Assembly (NCBI GenBank): GCA_020466095.1 | Contig: CM035808.1 | Coordinates: forward strand, 14,277,163 to 14,341,162 | DNA length: 64,000 nucleotides | Origin: Chlorops oryzae | Lineage: Eukaryota; Arthropoda; Insecta; Diptera; Chloropidae | Reading direction: 5' to 3' | Shown here: piece by piece, positions 23,400 through 35,329 of the stretch | Layout: each line of letters starts with the position of its first letter | Position numbering within the stretch: position 1 is the first letter of the stretch | Translations under genes and position numbers: made by a program | The notes under the pieces: model-generated | What the model was told of the DNA's origin: nothing | The model's database searches: none | Seen by the model: the letters and a program-made list of their open reading frames with translations, nothing else

Positions 23400-23520
23400 A
23401 AGACAGCTTTAAGTCCAAATTAAGGGAAATCACTGCTGCTACTGCTGCTGCTAGTGCTGCGACGACTACTACTCATACTACTACTACTAATAGCACTACT
23501 ATAACTACAACAGTTGTGTT
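23400..23520 (+). repeat. Triplet-rich stretch in the AMMECR1 5' leader
   Basis: (CTG/CTA)n array: CTGCTGCTACTGCTGCTGCT followed by ACTACTACT units. It lies in the presumed 5' untranslated region just upstream of the AMMECR1 start. It may be a length-variable microsatellite. Confidence 0.8.
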
Positions 23521-23620
23521 GTAATTTTTATAAAAATTAATAAACATAATTTTCGGTCGTTTTTCATCTGCTTTGATTGATCGAGTGTAATCCTTGCGAC
23601 TTTGGATTTTGCATTCGGTC

Positions 23621-24568
<948 letters not shown>

Positions 24569-25340
24569 CAGAAAGCTCATTATCCATTAATTGGCATGCC
24601 ACAAAAATTCATGATGGACCATTTAAGGTGTCATAATATCGTTGTATGACTGCAAAAATTTCGGATATTTTCACGATTATTATGGCCATGCAGAGAGAAC
24701 GATCATAAACTACTCAATACAGCAAAATCAGCAGCAGAAGCAGTTTGATATACCTATAAATAGTTTTAGAAATAGATATTCTAATTACGGCAATTTATAT
24801 TACAATTATATATAGTTTACAAAGAAACAAAAGTAACAGCAATCATGTTATATATACGCATGTGCGCATAGGCAATAATAACGTTTTCCAAATTCACACA
24901 TACAAGTACACTAAACAATCTAAGTATAAGATTAATTCAAAAAAAAAAAAAAAGGAAAATTATCTAACAAACATTCTAAAAAATGCCAACATCGAAGTTT
25001 AAACGGTTTTAAAATTTAAGTAAAAAGTTAAATTTAAAGTTTTCATTTTTTTTTTTTTTTTTTTTTTTTTTGTGACGCTGAGTTGATTTGAAACAAAATC
25101 CTTCATCAAGTACGAGGTAAACACACATACACACACTGTCGTGTTCATTATAATATAAATTAGTTTAAATGCAAATTTTTCATGATCGTGTAAATTATGA
25201 ATTTTGTAAATTATTTTTAAATTATTTCTGTTACATCATGTAAAATATAGGACGGTTTTTTTTTTTTACCCAACGCCTTCAATTACTGTTAATCACTGTT
25301 AGTTTACATTTTGAAAAGTTGTTATGTTAATGAAGGTTTT
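24569..25340 (+). other. AMMECR1 3' UTR and flank
   Basis: A+T-rich, with a T run at about 25047-25071 and an A run near 24941. I could not choose one polyadenylation site. No further exon seen. Confidence 0.5.
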
Positions 25341-25349
25341 TATACGAGT

Positions 25350-25605
25350 ATACAGCCCGATTTTAAATGAATATTCCCCGAGGGTTTTTTCTCCAGAATT
25401 TCTTGCTCGCGATAAAAGGAAGTGTTCTAAGCCTCAATTAATGGGAGAATGTGATGATATTTGCTTAAAAATGTTCTACGTTCTTGCCCCCTTTAAATTC
25501 ACTTTCACCATGTGTTTAGAATGGGAGAGTTTTTTAGGAATTCGCTGGGAAAAAATTCCCGAGAATATTAGGAATCGAGCTGATAATGAACAAAATATAT
25601 AAAAA
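25350..25605 (+). mobile_element. CAGCCCGATT / ATGAATATTCCCC repeat, copy 2
   Basis: Begins ACAGCCCGATTTTAAATGAA and ends in GAATATTAGGAATCGAGCTG, which is an imperfect inverse of the start, so this looks like a near-complete MITE of about 250 bp. The open frames on both strands here (25324-25664) follow from the element and are not genes. Confidence 0.5.
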
Positions 25606-26880
25606 CTCCTTCGATTAGGATATGAGTTTAGTCCGTTTTCATTGCAATGTTTGAACACGATCATGGATTTTGAAACAGATAGAAACTGGTCACGAGAAAA
25701 ATTTGATTAAAATTTTTTTAAATACATCTTTTCATTGACTACCGTCTCAAGGAAAGACATCGAGCCTTTCTGATATGAAAAAACCATCCTATTCATTTTT
25801 TAATATCACATTTCTTTGCCAGGGAAGAAATCAGACATATAATCTTAACAAAAGTGCTGCGATAAAACAATTCTTTATTAATTGTCTCAAAATATACTGC
25901 CTTATTCATAGAAATGCTAAAATGGATTTTAATTTCATATATTTTTGACAGTAAAGTCACCGTAAAAACGGTTGAATCAACGTTTTATTTCTGTGAAAAA
26001 GGCTAATAATTTAATAAAAGCAAAATATAAAATTCTAAAAACTCGAAGTCAATTTATTGATTAGCGAAAGGACAGTTCAAGAAGCAAAAAAACGCTCGTA
26101 TTAATCGTAATATATTCTTAAAATCAATTTAACAAAAAGCAATATTAAAAGACATAAAAAAAAAATATATAATAGTTTATAAAGGATAAGAAAATTTTTA
26201 TTCTCTCGCGATCCAAGCAAGAATTTCTTACGTCATATGTTAAAAAAGCGGAAAAAACTTTTTGTTCGCAGTAAATGGCTTTATTAACTCATTTTTTTTT
26301 TAAACGTTCTTTAAGGAATTCAAAAACTAATCTCGTTTCTTGATGGAGAACAGCAAAGCAGTTGTTGTAGTTTTGTATGTGTGTTTTAGATTATTTACTT
26401 AATAAGTTATTTAGTATATAAAAGGAAAACTTTTGTCATTATTGAGACGATAACGGAATAATATAATGACGCAGAGTTGAATTTTTTCCTCTAATAATGA
26501 ACTTAAAGAAAACGGAATATACAAATAAATTTAAGGAATTCGTGCGATCTTCTTATAATCAGTTTTTAAATATCAACCAAATATGTGCTTATAGAAGTTT
26601 TATTCATTTTTTTTTTTTTTTATATAAATCGGAATCGGTTCTAACTTGTTTATAGTTCATTTTTAACAACGGAGACATACATATATAGTAGTAGGTATAT
26701 AGAAATAGTTATAATTGCTAACATTTGTTTGATATTTTTTTGATTTTCATATTGTCTTGGTACTAAAACAAAAGCAAAATAAATTTTTGAATTCTTAAAA
26801 ATCCCATTGAGGAACGAAAGAAAATTTGTTGTTTGAATTAAAAGAAATTTTTCAAAAAAAATAAAATTAAAATGTCATTC
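25605..26880. other. Intergenic DNA, nothing assigned
   Basis: Very A+T-rich. Contains a stray half-unit of the 10.4-kb tandem repeat near 26265-26290. No exon-like sequence. Confidence 0.5.
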
Positions 26881-26906
26881 CCAGGGGTGTCACTATACCC
26901 GGTACA

Positions 26907-27082
26907 TGTTTTCGGGGTCGTCGAATATGAATTTGAGGTCTGAATAGCTCCATCGGCTCCAAATTCAGCCATAACCTCAAAAAACCCCTGGTCGAGGAAG
27001 CTTTTTGTGGTTATATGTTAATCTAGAGCCAATTGAGACATATAGATCACAAATTGGGATTCAGCTACCCCGAAAACATACA
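26907..27082. mobile_element. TIR element, ATGTTTTCGGGGT ends
   Basis: Left ATGTTTTCGGGGTCGTCGAA. The right end on the other strand is ATGTTTTCGGGGTAGCTGAA. About 176 bp, no reading frame. It abuts the CAGCCCGATTCGGAATATTC repeat (27084-27290), copy 3 of the ATGAATATTCCCC family. TSD not resolved. Confidence 0.55.
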
Positions 27083-27521
27083 CAGCCCGATTCGGAATAT
27101 TCCCGGGGAATTTCCGGGAATTAACTTTTCTCAGGGAGCTAAACTTCTGCTTTTTTAAATATTTGGGGTAAGAAAATTTATGGAGAATGGATATTTGACC
27201 CATAACCATAATTTTCCTTACCCTATCTATTTAAAAAAGGAGAATTTTAGTCTCGAGAATCAAGTCAAAAAAAAAATATTCTCAGCAATCGCACTAACCA
27301 CCTCTAACCAGATCAAAAATCATCATTAGATCATTTAGGTGAAGCGTCTAGTTTTTTTTTTTAAATTTTTATTGGTCATGTTTTATTTAGTGCATCTACT
27401 TTCTACTATGTGAATCATCCCAAAGACAACCAGATAATATTTTACTGCAATATTCGATCTTCATAAAAAGCGATGTCCTTTTTTCAATTTTTATAAAGAA
27501 ACGAACAATTTTATACTTCTT

Positions 27522-28777
27522 CTAATTTTGCTGTAACATTGCCCTGAAAAATGTGAAAAGACGATAAGAAACTTTCAATATTCTCATATAGGTCTCCATC
27601 GAAACCGTATTAAATTTATATGCACGCAAATAATTCGGCTCCCTCGCACGTATGATAAAAATCAATATCATTTTCCTGTATTCCTTGTTCCCATCGTACC
27701 AGTTATTATAAAAAGCAGCCGGCATTAGCTTATTGCCCGCATCAGTGAATTCACTGCCATTGTAGCAGATGAATAGTGTGAATACCAGAAACGACATTAA
27801 ACCGATACCGTATTTAAACGCATGCGCAGCACTGATCATAACCATCGAGAAGCCCATCAGGCAAATCGCGATCGACGATGTTGCGAAATTAACTAAAAAT
27901 GAGATATTAAAAATTTCATTGATCTGACACGAATAGTCCAGCAATCGATAATGATAATTCAGTAAGTACTTCAGCCGTTCATTGGCATTTGGAGACGATG
28001 CATCCAATTTCTCGATTGATCTTGCCAAATATTCAAAATGCATTTGAATTTGCGTAATGAAAAAGCACAATAGAAATTCACCAGCCATTATGAACGCAAC
28101 ACCGCTGAGCGATGAGATCACTTGGCAAATGTATGCAGCGATGAAGGAGATTATCGATCGCTGATTCGATCGATTCTGCCACGGATACCACGTGAACGAT
28201 TGATAGCGATATTTGAATTTTACATTGGGTGTCATGAATTCATAGCCGAGCTCACAGATCGGCATCAAATTGTACATCGTGAAAGCGAACATAAAGAAGA
28301 TCGTTGTGGATTTCATTAAAACGTGCGATCGCTGTAGAAAGTTTCCAATACGAAAAAATCTATAATTCCATGAATTCGCTTTCGGGAATATTTTTTCAAA
28401 TTCCTCAAGAAGATACTCAATACGCTGCTCATATCCATAGAGCATGGACATTTTGCAAGTGCCAACCAATGTTAGACCCAGTACACCGCCAGCTTCGAAT
28501 ATTTCACCAAATTCATCGCACCGTTCACATTCTCGGTTTCGGCCTCATCCTCGTCGTAGTGAAAAATCTTCAGGATCATATAAACAATCATGCCAAAATT
28601 CTGATAGACCATATTAATCGCTCCGAAATAAAAGCCCACACGAAGTAATATTCTCAGGATTTGCCCATTTTTTTGTGCATCTGGAGAGCCTTTCCATTGA
28701 TAGCTCGGTGCCATGGCTAATCTCAGTGCCAAATTTGGGTAATAAATGAATTCGTTTAGTCGGTATTCGCGTAACAT
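27522..28777 (-). CDS. Odorant receptor (7tm_6), single exon, one frameshift
   Basis: Insect odorant receptor: a ligand-gated cation channel subunit with inverted 7-TM topology that works with Orco in olfactory neurons (family knowledge). Two abutting frames, 28777-28472 (101 aa) and 28475-27522, together give about 416 residues, the usual length. Visible features: N-terminal FIYYPNLALRLA; TM1 around ILLRVGFYFGAINMVY; TM2 at the frame break (GVLGLTLVGTCKM in the second frame); TM3 TIFFMFAFTMYNLMP; TM4 ISSLSGVAFIMAGEFLL; TM5 ISFLVNFATSSIAICLMGF; TM6 LMSFLVFTLFICYNG; and the C-terminal signature AAFYNNWYDG, KMILIFIIRAREP, VSMETYMRILKVSYRLFTFF. Style is closest, from memory, to the Or85f/Or49a type, but I do not assign a subfamily. 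One base is missing, or two extra, between about 28545 and 28475: either an assembly error or a fresh pseudogene. No other lesion is seen. Confidence 0.85.
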
Positions 28778-28812
28778 TTTACCCTTTGGCTTACAAAGAA
28801 CTTTTTGCTATA

Positions 28813-28846
28813 ATTGAATGTCGCAACGGGTGATTCGCTTTTTATA
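28813..28846 (-). promoter_or_regulatory. TATA box and initiator of the odorant receptor
   Basis: On the - strand TATAAAAAG (28846-28838) lies 31 bases upstream of the A of an Inr-like TTCAATT (A at 28815), the canonical TATA-to-start distance. The predicted 5' leader is 38 nt, and the ATG at 28777 sits in AAAATGT, a good fly start context. Confidence 0.6.
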
Positions 28847-28849
28847 CGG

Positions 28850-30590
28850 TCCTTCTTTGAAAGGATTAAATGCGGGAATATTCAATGTGAAGTGAAAATC
28901 CAATCAACGATATATGAACTTTGATATAATATTCATAATAAGATATAATGATGTCAATTTTTCAAATTAAGGACTTTTTTTAAGTTGTTTTATTTTCTCC
29001 CTCTTTTGATGCCCAGCGTAAGCAGGGTATATTAATTTTCTGCGGAAATTGTAACAGCTGAAAGCTCATACACAAATATGAATATGTATACAGGATCGAG
29101 AACTGAATAGACTTAGACGTGTCCGTCTTTGATTGCGTCTGTCATCCCATCTGTCATTCTATCTGTCATTCTGTTTATCTGTCCCAAGGCGTTATTCTTG
29201 TTTGAATGATGTCTTTTGTAACTGTCTCTTGTTTGTCCTCATGTGTATATGAGAATTTCATTCGAAAAAATTCGGTACAGCAAGAAGTTTCAAATATTTG
29301 GACACAATAATCAGCCAAATCGAGAATCTAGTCGATTCCACTGGAAAATATCAATAGATGCGTTCAATTATGGTCTAAGTTTTCAAACTGGTATAACAAC
29401 TAGTCGGGTTTGATGACCGACTTTATCTTTTTTCTAATGTTACGCTTTTTTTTTATTTATTTTTATTTTTCATCAATCGACTCAGCAATTTTTGATTTTG
29501 GGATTTAAATGGATACGACAACTTCTACAACTTCTATCTAATGCCCAAATTTTTATTCGCTTAATGTCCTATATTTCCAAGAATCACCACTGTGCAAATT
29601 GAGCGCATTTAGCAAGCACTATTGCTTCTCACAAAAGAGAAGATGAAGCCGTTTGAGCCAAATTGGATAATTTTAAGATTGCTTAAACGGTTTCGCAAGC
29701 AAATCAAAAGGGTGGAGGTATATCAAGGAAAACTAATGGATACAGCTATATTCAATATAATACTTAGCAGCATTGCCAAGGCTTTTGATTGCTCAAAATT
29801 GTGATTATTTACGTAGAACAACTCCTGATAGCGAAAAAAGGGATAACCGGGCGAAAGAAATTGACCATAGCAGAAAGAGAATTTAGGCTTCAAGTGGCAG
29901 GGAGAAGGTCGAAAGGGTGTGCCCAAAAAGAAATTAACGACTTAACGAAAATCTATCAGGATTGGACCTAAGTGAACCTGATGCCCCAAATCGATTGTGG
30001 CCAACCTTTTTTTCAAATACGGGTGCAGTTTTTCATAACAACTCGATTGGATATACAGTAGACCTACAGTAATATGACAAATATTTTGTAGGGCTATGTC
30101 GAACTGTGGAATTTCTTGCATTATAGAGTGCTATCAAAGACCCCCTATAGACCGTAATCTTTCACAAAAAAGAGTACCTTGCAATCTGACAAATTACAGA
30201 TCCAATGATAAGATTCTATTTGTTATATACCAGGCTCTCTTTTTGAACGATTTTGTGGGAAAATAATTACAGTTTTTTCATCTAATACGATTTTTCAAAT
30301 TTCTGGAACATATACCCGAATTAACCATGAGCCACGTATGTATATTTTTTACACGATTTTTAATGTCGAAATTTTTCTAAATCGATTCTATTTCCATGAC
30401 ATCCCTGAATAATATACATATCGGATTTAAGAAGTTCTGGTTAAGACAGGGGCCGGTTTTCCGGGGGCTACTGTATTCGGCGGGCGCAAGAAGGATTATC
30501 GCGGGCGCGATCTGTTGCCCACAGTTTTTGAGTGGGTAACCACACCTATTTTATTCAACAAAGCCCTGATTCTCAGTTTTTGATGTGAGA
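28850..30590. other. Intergenic DNA upstream of the odorant receptor
   Basis: No second receptor gene or exon is seen. (T/C)TGTCATTC-type short tandem repeats occur near 29140-29185. The frames at 29622-29971 have no recognisable domain. Confidence 0.5.
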
Positions 30591-30591
30591 A

Positions 30592-30849
30592 CATATCGAC
30601 CCATAACCGCCACATTGACGTAAGTAACATTTTTTCCGAAATTGATTTTTTGATGAAAATATGTTCTAATTCCTGAAACTCATCACCTAGTAAAATATTA
30701 CGAAGATATGCTCAATATTAACGGAGATATTGCACTATAAGTTTTATAATTTGTATGCCAGTCAATGCAAACAAGTTCAGAAAAAACGCTCTCCTGTAAA
30801 ATTTGTTTTTTGTCACTTACGTCAATTTGGCGGTTAGGGCTCGATATAA
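30592..30849. mobile_element. 258-bp TIR element, ATATCGA-CCGCC ends
   Basis: The left end CATATCGACCCATAACCGCC then A-ATTGACGTAAGT pairs with the right end on the other strand, TTATATCGAGCCCTAACCGCC (first 20 bases quoted: TTATATCGAGCCCTAACCGC) then AATTGACGTAAGT. TIRs of about 35 bp with few mismatches. Immediately followed by the purine tract. TSD not resolved. Confidence 0.7.
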
Positions 30850-30869
30850 TAACTATTCGAAAGCTTAAT

Positions 30870-31625
30870 CGAAGAAAGAGAGAGAGATAGAGAGAGAAAG
30901 AGAAAAAGAGAGAGAAAGAGAAAGAAGAGAAAGAGAAAGAGAAAGAGAAAGAGAGAGAGATAGAGAAAGAGATAGAGCGAAATAGAGACAGATAGAGAGG
31001 GATAGATAGAGATAGAGGGAGAAAGATAAAGAGAGATTGAGAGATTAGAGAGATGAGGAGAGATATAGAGAGACAGAGATGGATAAAGAGAGATAGAGGG
31101 AAGAGATAGAGATTGAGATAGAGAGAGAGTGCTAGAGATAGATAGAAAGAAATAGAGAGAGATAGAGAGAGAATTAGAGAGAAAATTAGAGATATAAAGA
31201 CATAGGGTGATAGAGATATTGAGAGAAAGAGAGAGATAGACAGAGATAGAAAAGAGCAATAGAGGGAGAGAAAGGAGGGAGAGGAAGAGAGAGAGAGAGT
31301 GAGAGCGAAAGAGAGAGAGATGGGGAGAGAGAGGGAGAGAGAGAGGGAGAGAGAGAGGGAAGAGAGAGAGGAGAGGAGAGAGAGGAGAGAGAGGAGAGAG
31401 AGAGAGAGAGGAAGAGAGAGAGAGAGAGGAAGAGAGAGGAGAGAGAGAGGGAGAGAGAGAGGAGAGAGAGAGTGAGAGCGAGAGAGAGAGAGAGAGAGGA
31501 GAGGAAGAGAGAGAGAGAGGAGAGGAGAGAGAGAGAGAGAAGAGGAAAGTGAGAGAGAAGAAGGAGAAGAGAAAAAGAGAAAGATAGGGTGATAGTGAGA
31601 GCGAGAGAGGCAGAGAGTGAGAGAT
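30870..31625. repeat. 750-bp purine tract, mostly (GA)n
   Basis: The + strand is almost pure A and G with scattered T. The first third has GATAGAGA units and the rest GAGAGAGAGG units. The Leu/Ser-rich frame on the - strand (30834-31259) is a by-product. It starts directly at the right end of the TIR element at 30849. Confidence 0.95.
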
Positions 31626-31629
31626 TATC

Positions 31630-33795
31630 TTATGTTAGCTCTATGTCCCTATTTCATGTTCCTCTTGCGTTCCATCTTTCATTTCCCGATGTCCTTATAT
31701 AATATTTTGTTTTCTTTCAATTATGCTCTTCCGGCCTTAAATCTTCTTATGATAAATACTCAATAATGATGAAATAAGATTGGCAAATAAGAAATAAATG
31801 CAATAATTTTTATAGCGCAATCAACAATGAACAGGTGCGGCACTACAAAACAAAAACCGAATCTCTATTGGCGTCAATGGCGCGTAATATAAATATATAT
31901 ATATATATAATAAACGGGCCAAATACGTTGAGCTGTCAGTATTCCCCGTAACTAATCACGGCAAAATGCAATAAAATACGTGGGAAGACAGGTAACACTG
32001 ACTTGGCTGCGTCTTGTAACTCTTGGTAGCGATCTTGATCGACGGGCCTTTATTTCTATCTGCTCCTTTGTACGTACTACATACATATGTATGTATATAC
32101 GCCGGTATGTCTATCTCTCTATCGGCGTTTAGGTCTATCTGTCGCACCGATTGTCCGTCCATTCGTTGGCTATACATATCCCATTGCATTCGTGGCGCTT
32201 TTCGGTCTGGCATCGCTTTCCAATGAAATCATCTTTTGTTTCCCAACAACCGACGACGCGCCGTCGATATCGTCGACATCGCCGCCAGCTATGATTGTAA
32301 ACTATTTTCGAAATTCCACGTCATCTCAAGGCGTACCAAAAGAAAGGCAAAGAAACTGCATACTTGTGTACACATATCGCAGTATATACATACATACAAA
32401 CATACATACATAAATACAATATATACATATATAAGGCCAGAGGAACGATTTATGGAATTTTCGCGAAATGCACACGCAGTAAAGATGTAACTAATCCTTG
32501 CGAGAACAATGCGCCAATGGTGCTTACAACAATGTTGGAGGGAACTGTTTGTTTGGCTTTTGTTTTCCAGTATTCTTTTCTTGTATCTCAAGTACCATTT
32601 TATGACCATTGGCGCAGGTAGAACTAATTATTTCATTGTTCAACTCATACAGAACCTTGAATGCACACTGATAGAGCGAGCGAGCGAGGAGAGAGAGAGA
32701 GAGAGAGAGTGAGAATGCGTTGCAATGCGATTGAACAAATTCAAAGGAAATTCCCAAAAATGTTCTATTGATCGGACACTTCACACCGCACTGACGGACT
32801 GACACACCAGGGCACTCACTGAGCGCGCTGGACGCATCGGTTTTTGTTCTGCTCAATCAATTACCATGACCCGCTGTGATTTCAAGTGTCTTGTCCATTG
32901 TTGGTAAACGCAGCGCGGCTCTATAAGGATTTTTACGCCTCTCATGTTGAACAAAAAAAAAAGAAAAAAATGAAATGAAATGAAAAAGAAAAGAAAAGAA
33001 ACAAGAGGAAGAAATGAGGAAAGAAAGGAAAAAGGAGCGCACAGCGCCTAAAACTGAGCCGTCGTGTATTGAAGCTGACCTGTAATCTGGTCAGTCATGC
33101 ACGCTGTGGCTCTTGTAAATTCTCAAGTGGCTATTAAGCAAATTCCATTGTTTCGTTGAGTGGCCGATGTGCTCTTGTCGCCTACTGCCTTCTGACACGT
33201 TGTCAAGATTCTCGCTCTTTTGGCTATTATTATTATGATCTTGCCTTGTTATATACACTTCCATTGTTGTTGTTGTTCGTCTTGGCCTAAGTTGGAAACG
33301 TATTGCCAGTCTCACTGGGATGCTCATGCGCATGTTCACGGGATAACCTAAATGCGCTTGTCAAATGCCCGAGCCCGAAGCATTGCTCTGAGCTCAGAGC
33401 GCTATCCTAAAATCGTATTAACTAGACGCCATAATTGCTGCCATGTTCGGATCAATTCTGGGAGTAAGGTAGTTAAGAAAGGTGTTTTATAAAACAAAGC
33501 AAAGAAAGAAAGAAGGAAAAAAAAAACATCTGTACAAGAGGGAAAACTCCGACGCCTGCGGTTATACCAGCTGAAATCTTTAAGGGGGCAAAAAATTATC
33601 TTTTTGTAAATTCCGCTCATTCCTGACTTTCGATCTTTCGATCTCCATCGAAGTCAGTTCTAAATGCATTTATGTACATCTGAAGAACGAGTTCCCATAT
33701 TGGACCGATAGGCCGGTTCTACAGAAAAACTTTTAAAAATAGCTTCACGATCGTCATGAAACTAAAGTATATTTTACGGAGATCCGTTTTGACTC
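31630..33795. other. Intergenic DNA with simple repeats
   Basis: No gene recognised. (TA)n near 31890-31908, (CATA)n near 32385-32440, (GA)n at 32684-32710 and GAAA/AAGAA-rich DNA at 32950-33030. Several overlapping short frames around 31956-32860 lack domains. Composition around 32000-32340 is less A+T-rich, but I see no splice-bounded exon. Confidence 0.45.
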
Positions 33796-33798
33796 TTA

Positions 33799-33885
33799 GG
33801 CCCGATTTCACCAAGCTATTTAAATGAAACTTAAATGAAAAAACTGTCAAATTTCATAAAAAAAATTAATTGGTGAAATCGGGTC
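33799..33885. mobile_element. 87-bp Harbinger-type MITE
   Basis: Left GGCCCGATTTCACCAA. The right end on the other strand is GACCCGATTTCACCAA. TTA flanks at 33796-33798 and 33886-33888. A three-base TTA/TAA target with G-rich TIRs fits PIF/Harbinger (family knowledge). Confidence 0.7.
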
Positions 33886-34029
33886 TTAATGTTCTTCGTT
33901 TTCCCCCAAAAGTGCAAATTTTTATGATCGTATTATTATCAATTATGATATATAGAATGCAGTTCATTAATTTTTACAACAAACGTATACGTAATGTCAC
34001 GGTCCACTACATTATCGAAATCATACGTC

Positions 34030-34225
34030 GGGTGCTAAAATATAAAATTGCACGATGGGACCAAATATTGAGGTTTAGGGATATCAAAAATAGATAATGA
34101 CCGATTCTCAGACCTACCAGATATGTACACAAAATTTCATAAGAAGCGGTCCAGCCGTTTCGGAGGAGTTTGACAACAAACACCGCGACCCGAGAATTTT
34201 ATATAAGTATGAGAAAGATCTTTAA
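34030..34225 (+). repeat. Dispersed repeat with CGGTCCAGCC block, copy 2
   Basis: Partner of 13130-13360: CATACGTCGGG, TTTAGGGATATC, CCGATTCTCAGACC, CGGTCCAGCCGTTTCGGAGG and AACAAACACCGCGAC in order. It ends in GAATTTTATATAAG, a tail-like sequence. Confidence 0.6.
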
Positions 34226-34239
34226 AAAAAACTTCCGGC

Positions 34240-34430
34240 TTAATAGTTTTTGTGGTTTTCATGACAGACTCCAGTACTGAAGGTACTCCTAAAAATGGTC
34301 CAATCACGCCCATTCTTGAACTTGGTCTCACTCATGGCCCTGCCAATACGCATACCGATCTTCATAAGGATAGCTCAACACCTTCGATAAGAAAACTGTA
34401 TTTAGACAGACAGACGGACAATCCTAGCTC
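34240..34430 (+). repeat. Dispersed repeat, GACAGAC-AGTACT family, copy 2
   Basis: Shares ATGGTCCAATCACGCCCA, CTTGAACTTG and CCAATACGCAT with 14930-15010. It ends in CAGACAGACGGACAATC, a motif also seen near 15832. It is followed at 34470-34560 by a fragment of the CTCCTCTATAACGAA family (see 37021-37871). Confidence 0.55.
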
Positions 34431-35040
34431 GAATCTCCTGAAAACGCTGATCATTTCTATGTTAATATATACATACGAACTCCTCTATAACGAATCTTCT
34501 GAAGGCCCTTTCGCAACATTTTAAGTGCATTTTTTTCTCCTCATAGTTAATTCTCTAAAAAAAAAAAAAACGGGAAAAAATTATCCTCAGAACAGCTTTT
34601 AAACGGACTCTGCAAGATTTTTAAGAGCTTCCAGCTATATCTAGCGTTTTTTAAATATTTTTATTCAATAGTTCTAGCTAGAATTCTAGCAGTGCTGTCA
34701 GCTTTTCGGTCGCAAATTTTTTCCCCGCTCTTTTGAATCGCGATAAATCCAAGCCAACTCCCAAGCTAGATCGGATTTTTGGTGGAGCTTATTTGACTTA
34801 ACACCTTACTTAGTATTAAAGCTAATTGAAAAAAAAAAAAGATTTTTGTTTACCTTTTCGATTTAAAACCTGTACAGACATCAAATTTTTTATCGATTTT
34901 TAATTCAGCTAAAATCAAAGCAAAAATGTTTTATTTTTATATTTTTTTAAATTTATTTATTAACTTTTTTTTTTTTCAATTCAATGAGTGCAAACCGATC
35001 GGATATTCTTTCTAATTGGAGCTCACACGCTTTTTCCCCA

Positions 35041-35327
35041 TTCAGTCTTCTTTGTGCTTTTTACGATGACGGTTCGTGACCGATCCAACGGACGGATGGA
35101 TGGATGAATCGTTGCGATATTTTAAGTGATTAGTAATTTTATCACTTCGCTACTCATTCATTTTCCACAGAAGAGGAACAAGAAGAAGAAGAAGAATATA
35201 GAAACAGAAAATTAAAAAGCCACAAATTCTTGTCAATTTCAATTAAATTCGCATGAAATTAAAACAAAAAAAAAAAAAAATTGAGACAAAAAATCCGTAG
35301 CGATCGCCGCCGCGTTCGTTTTTAATT
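35041..35327 (+). promoter_or_regulatory. Candidate core promoter and noncoding first exon
   Basis: TTCAGTC at 35041-35047 matches the arthropod initiator. At exactly +28 from its A (35044) is GGTTCG (35071-35076), matching the downstream promoter element consensus RGWYV. A good 5' splice site (ATT then GTGAGTAAA) follows at 35328, giving a 284-nt first exon with A-rich leader composition. The gene served is unknown; downstream candidates on this strand are the orphan exon at 53.5 kb and Ataxin-1. Inference from motif spacing only. Confidence 0.35.
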
Positions 35328-35329
35328 GT

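Noticed and set aside
30834..31259. 141-residue Leu/Ser/Ile open frame on the - strand
   Set aside because: Same cause: a GA-rich tract read on the other strand.
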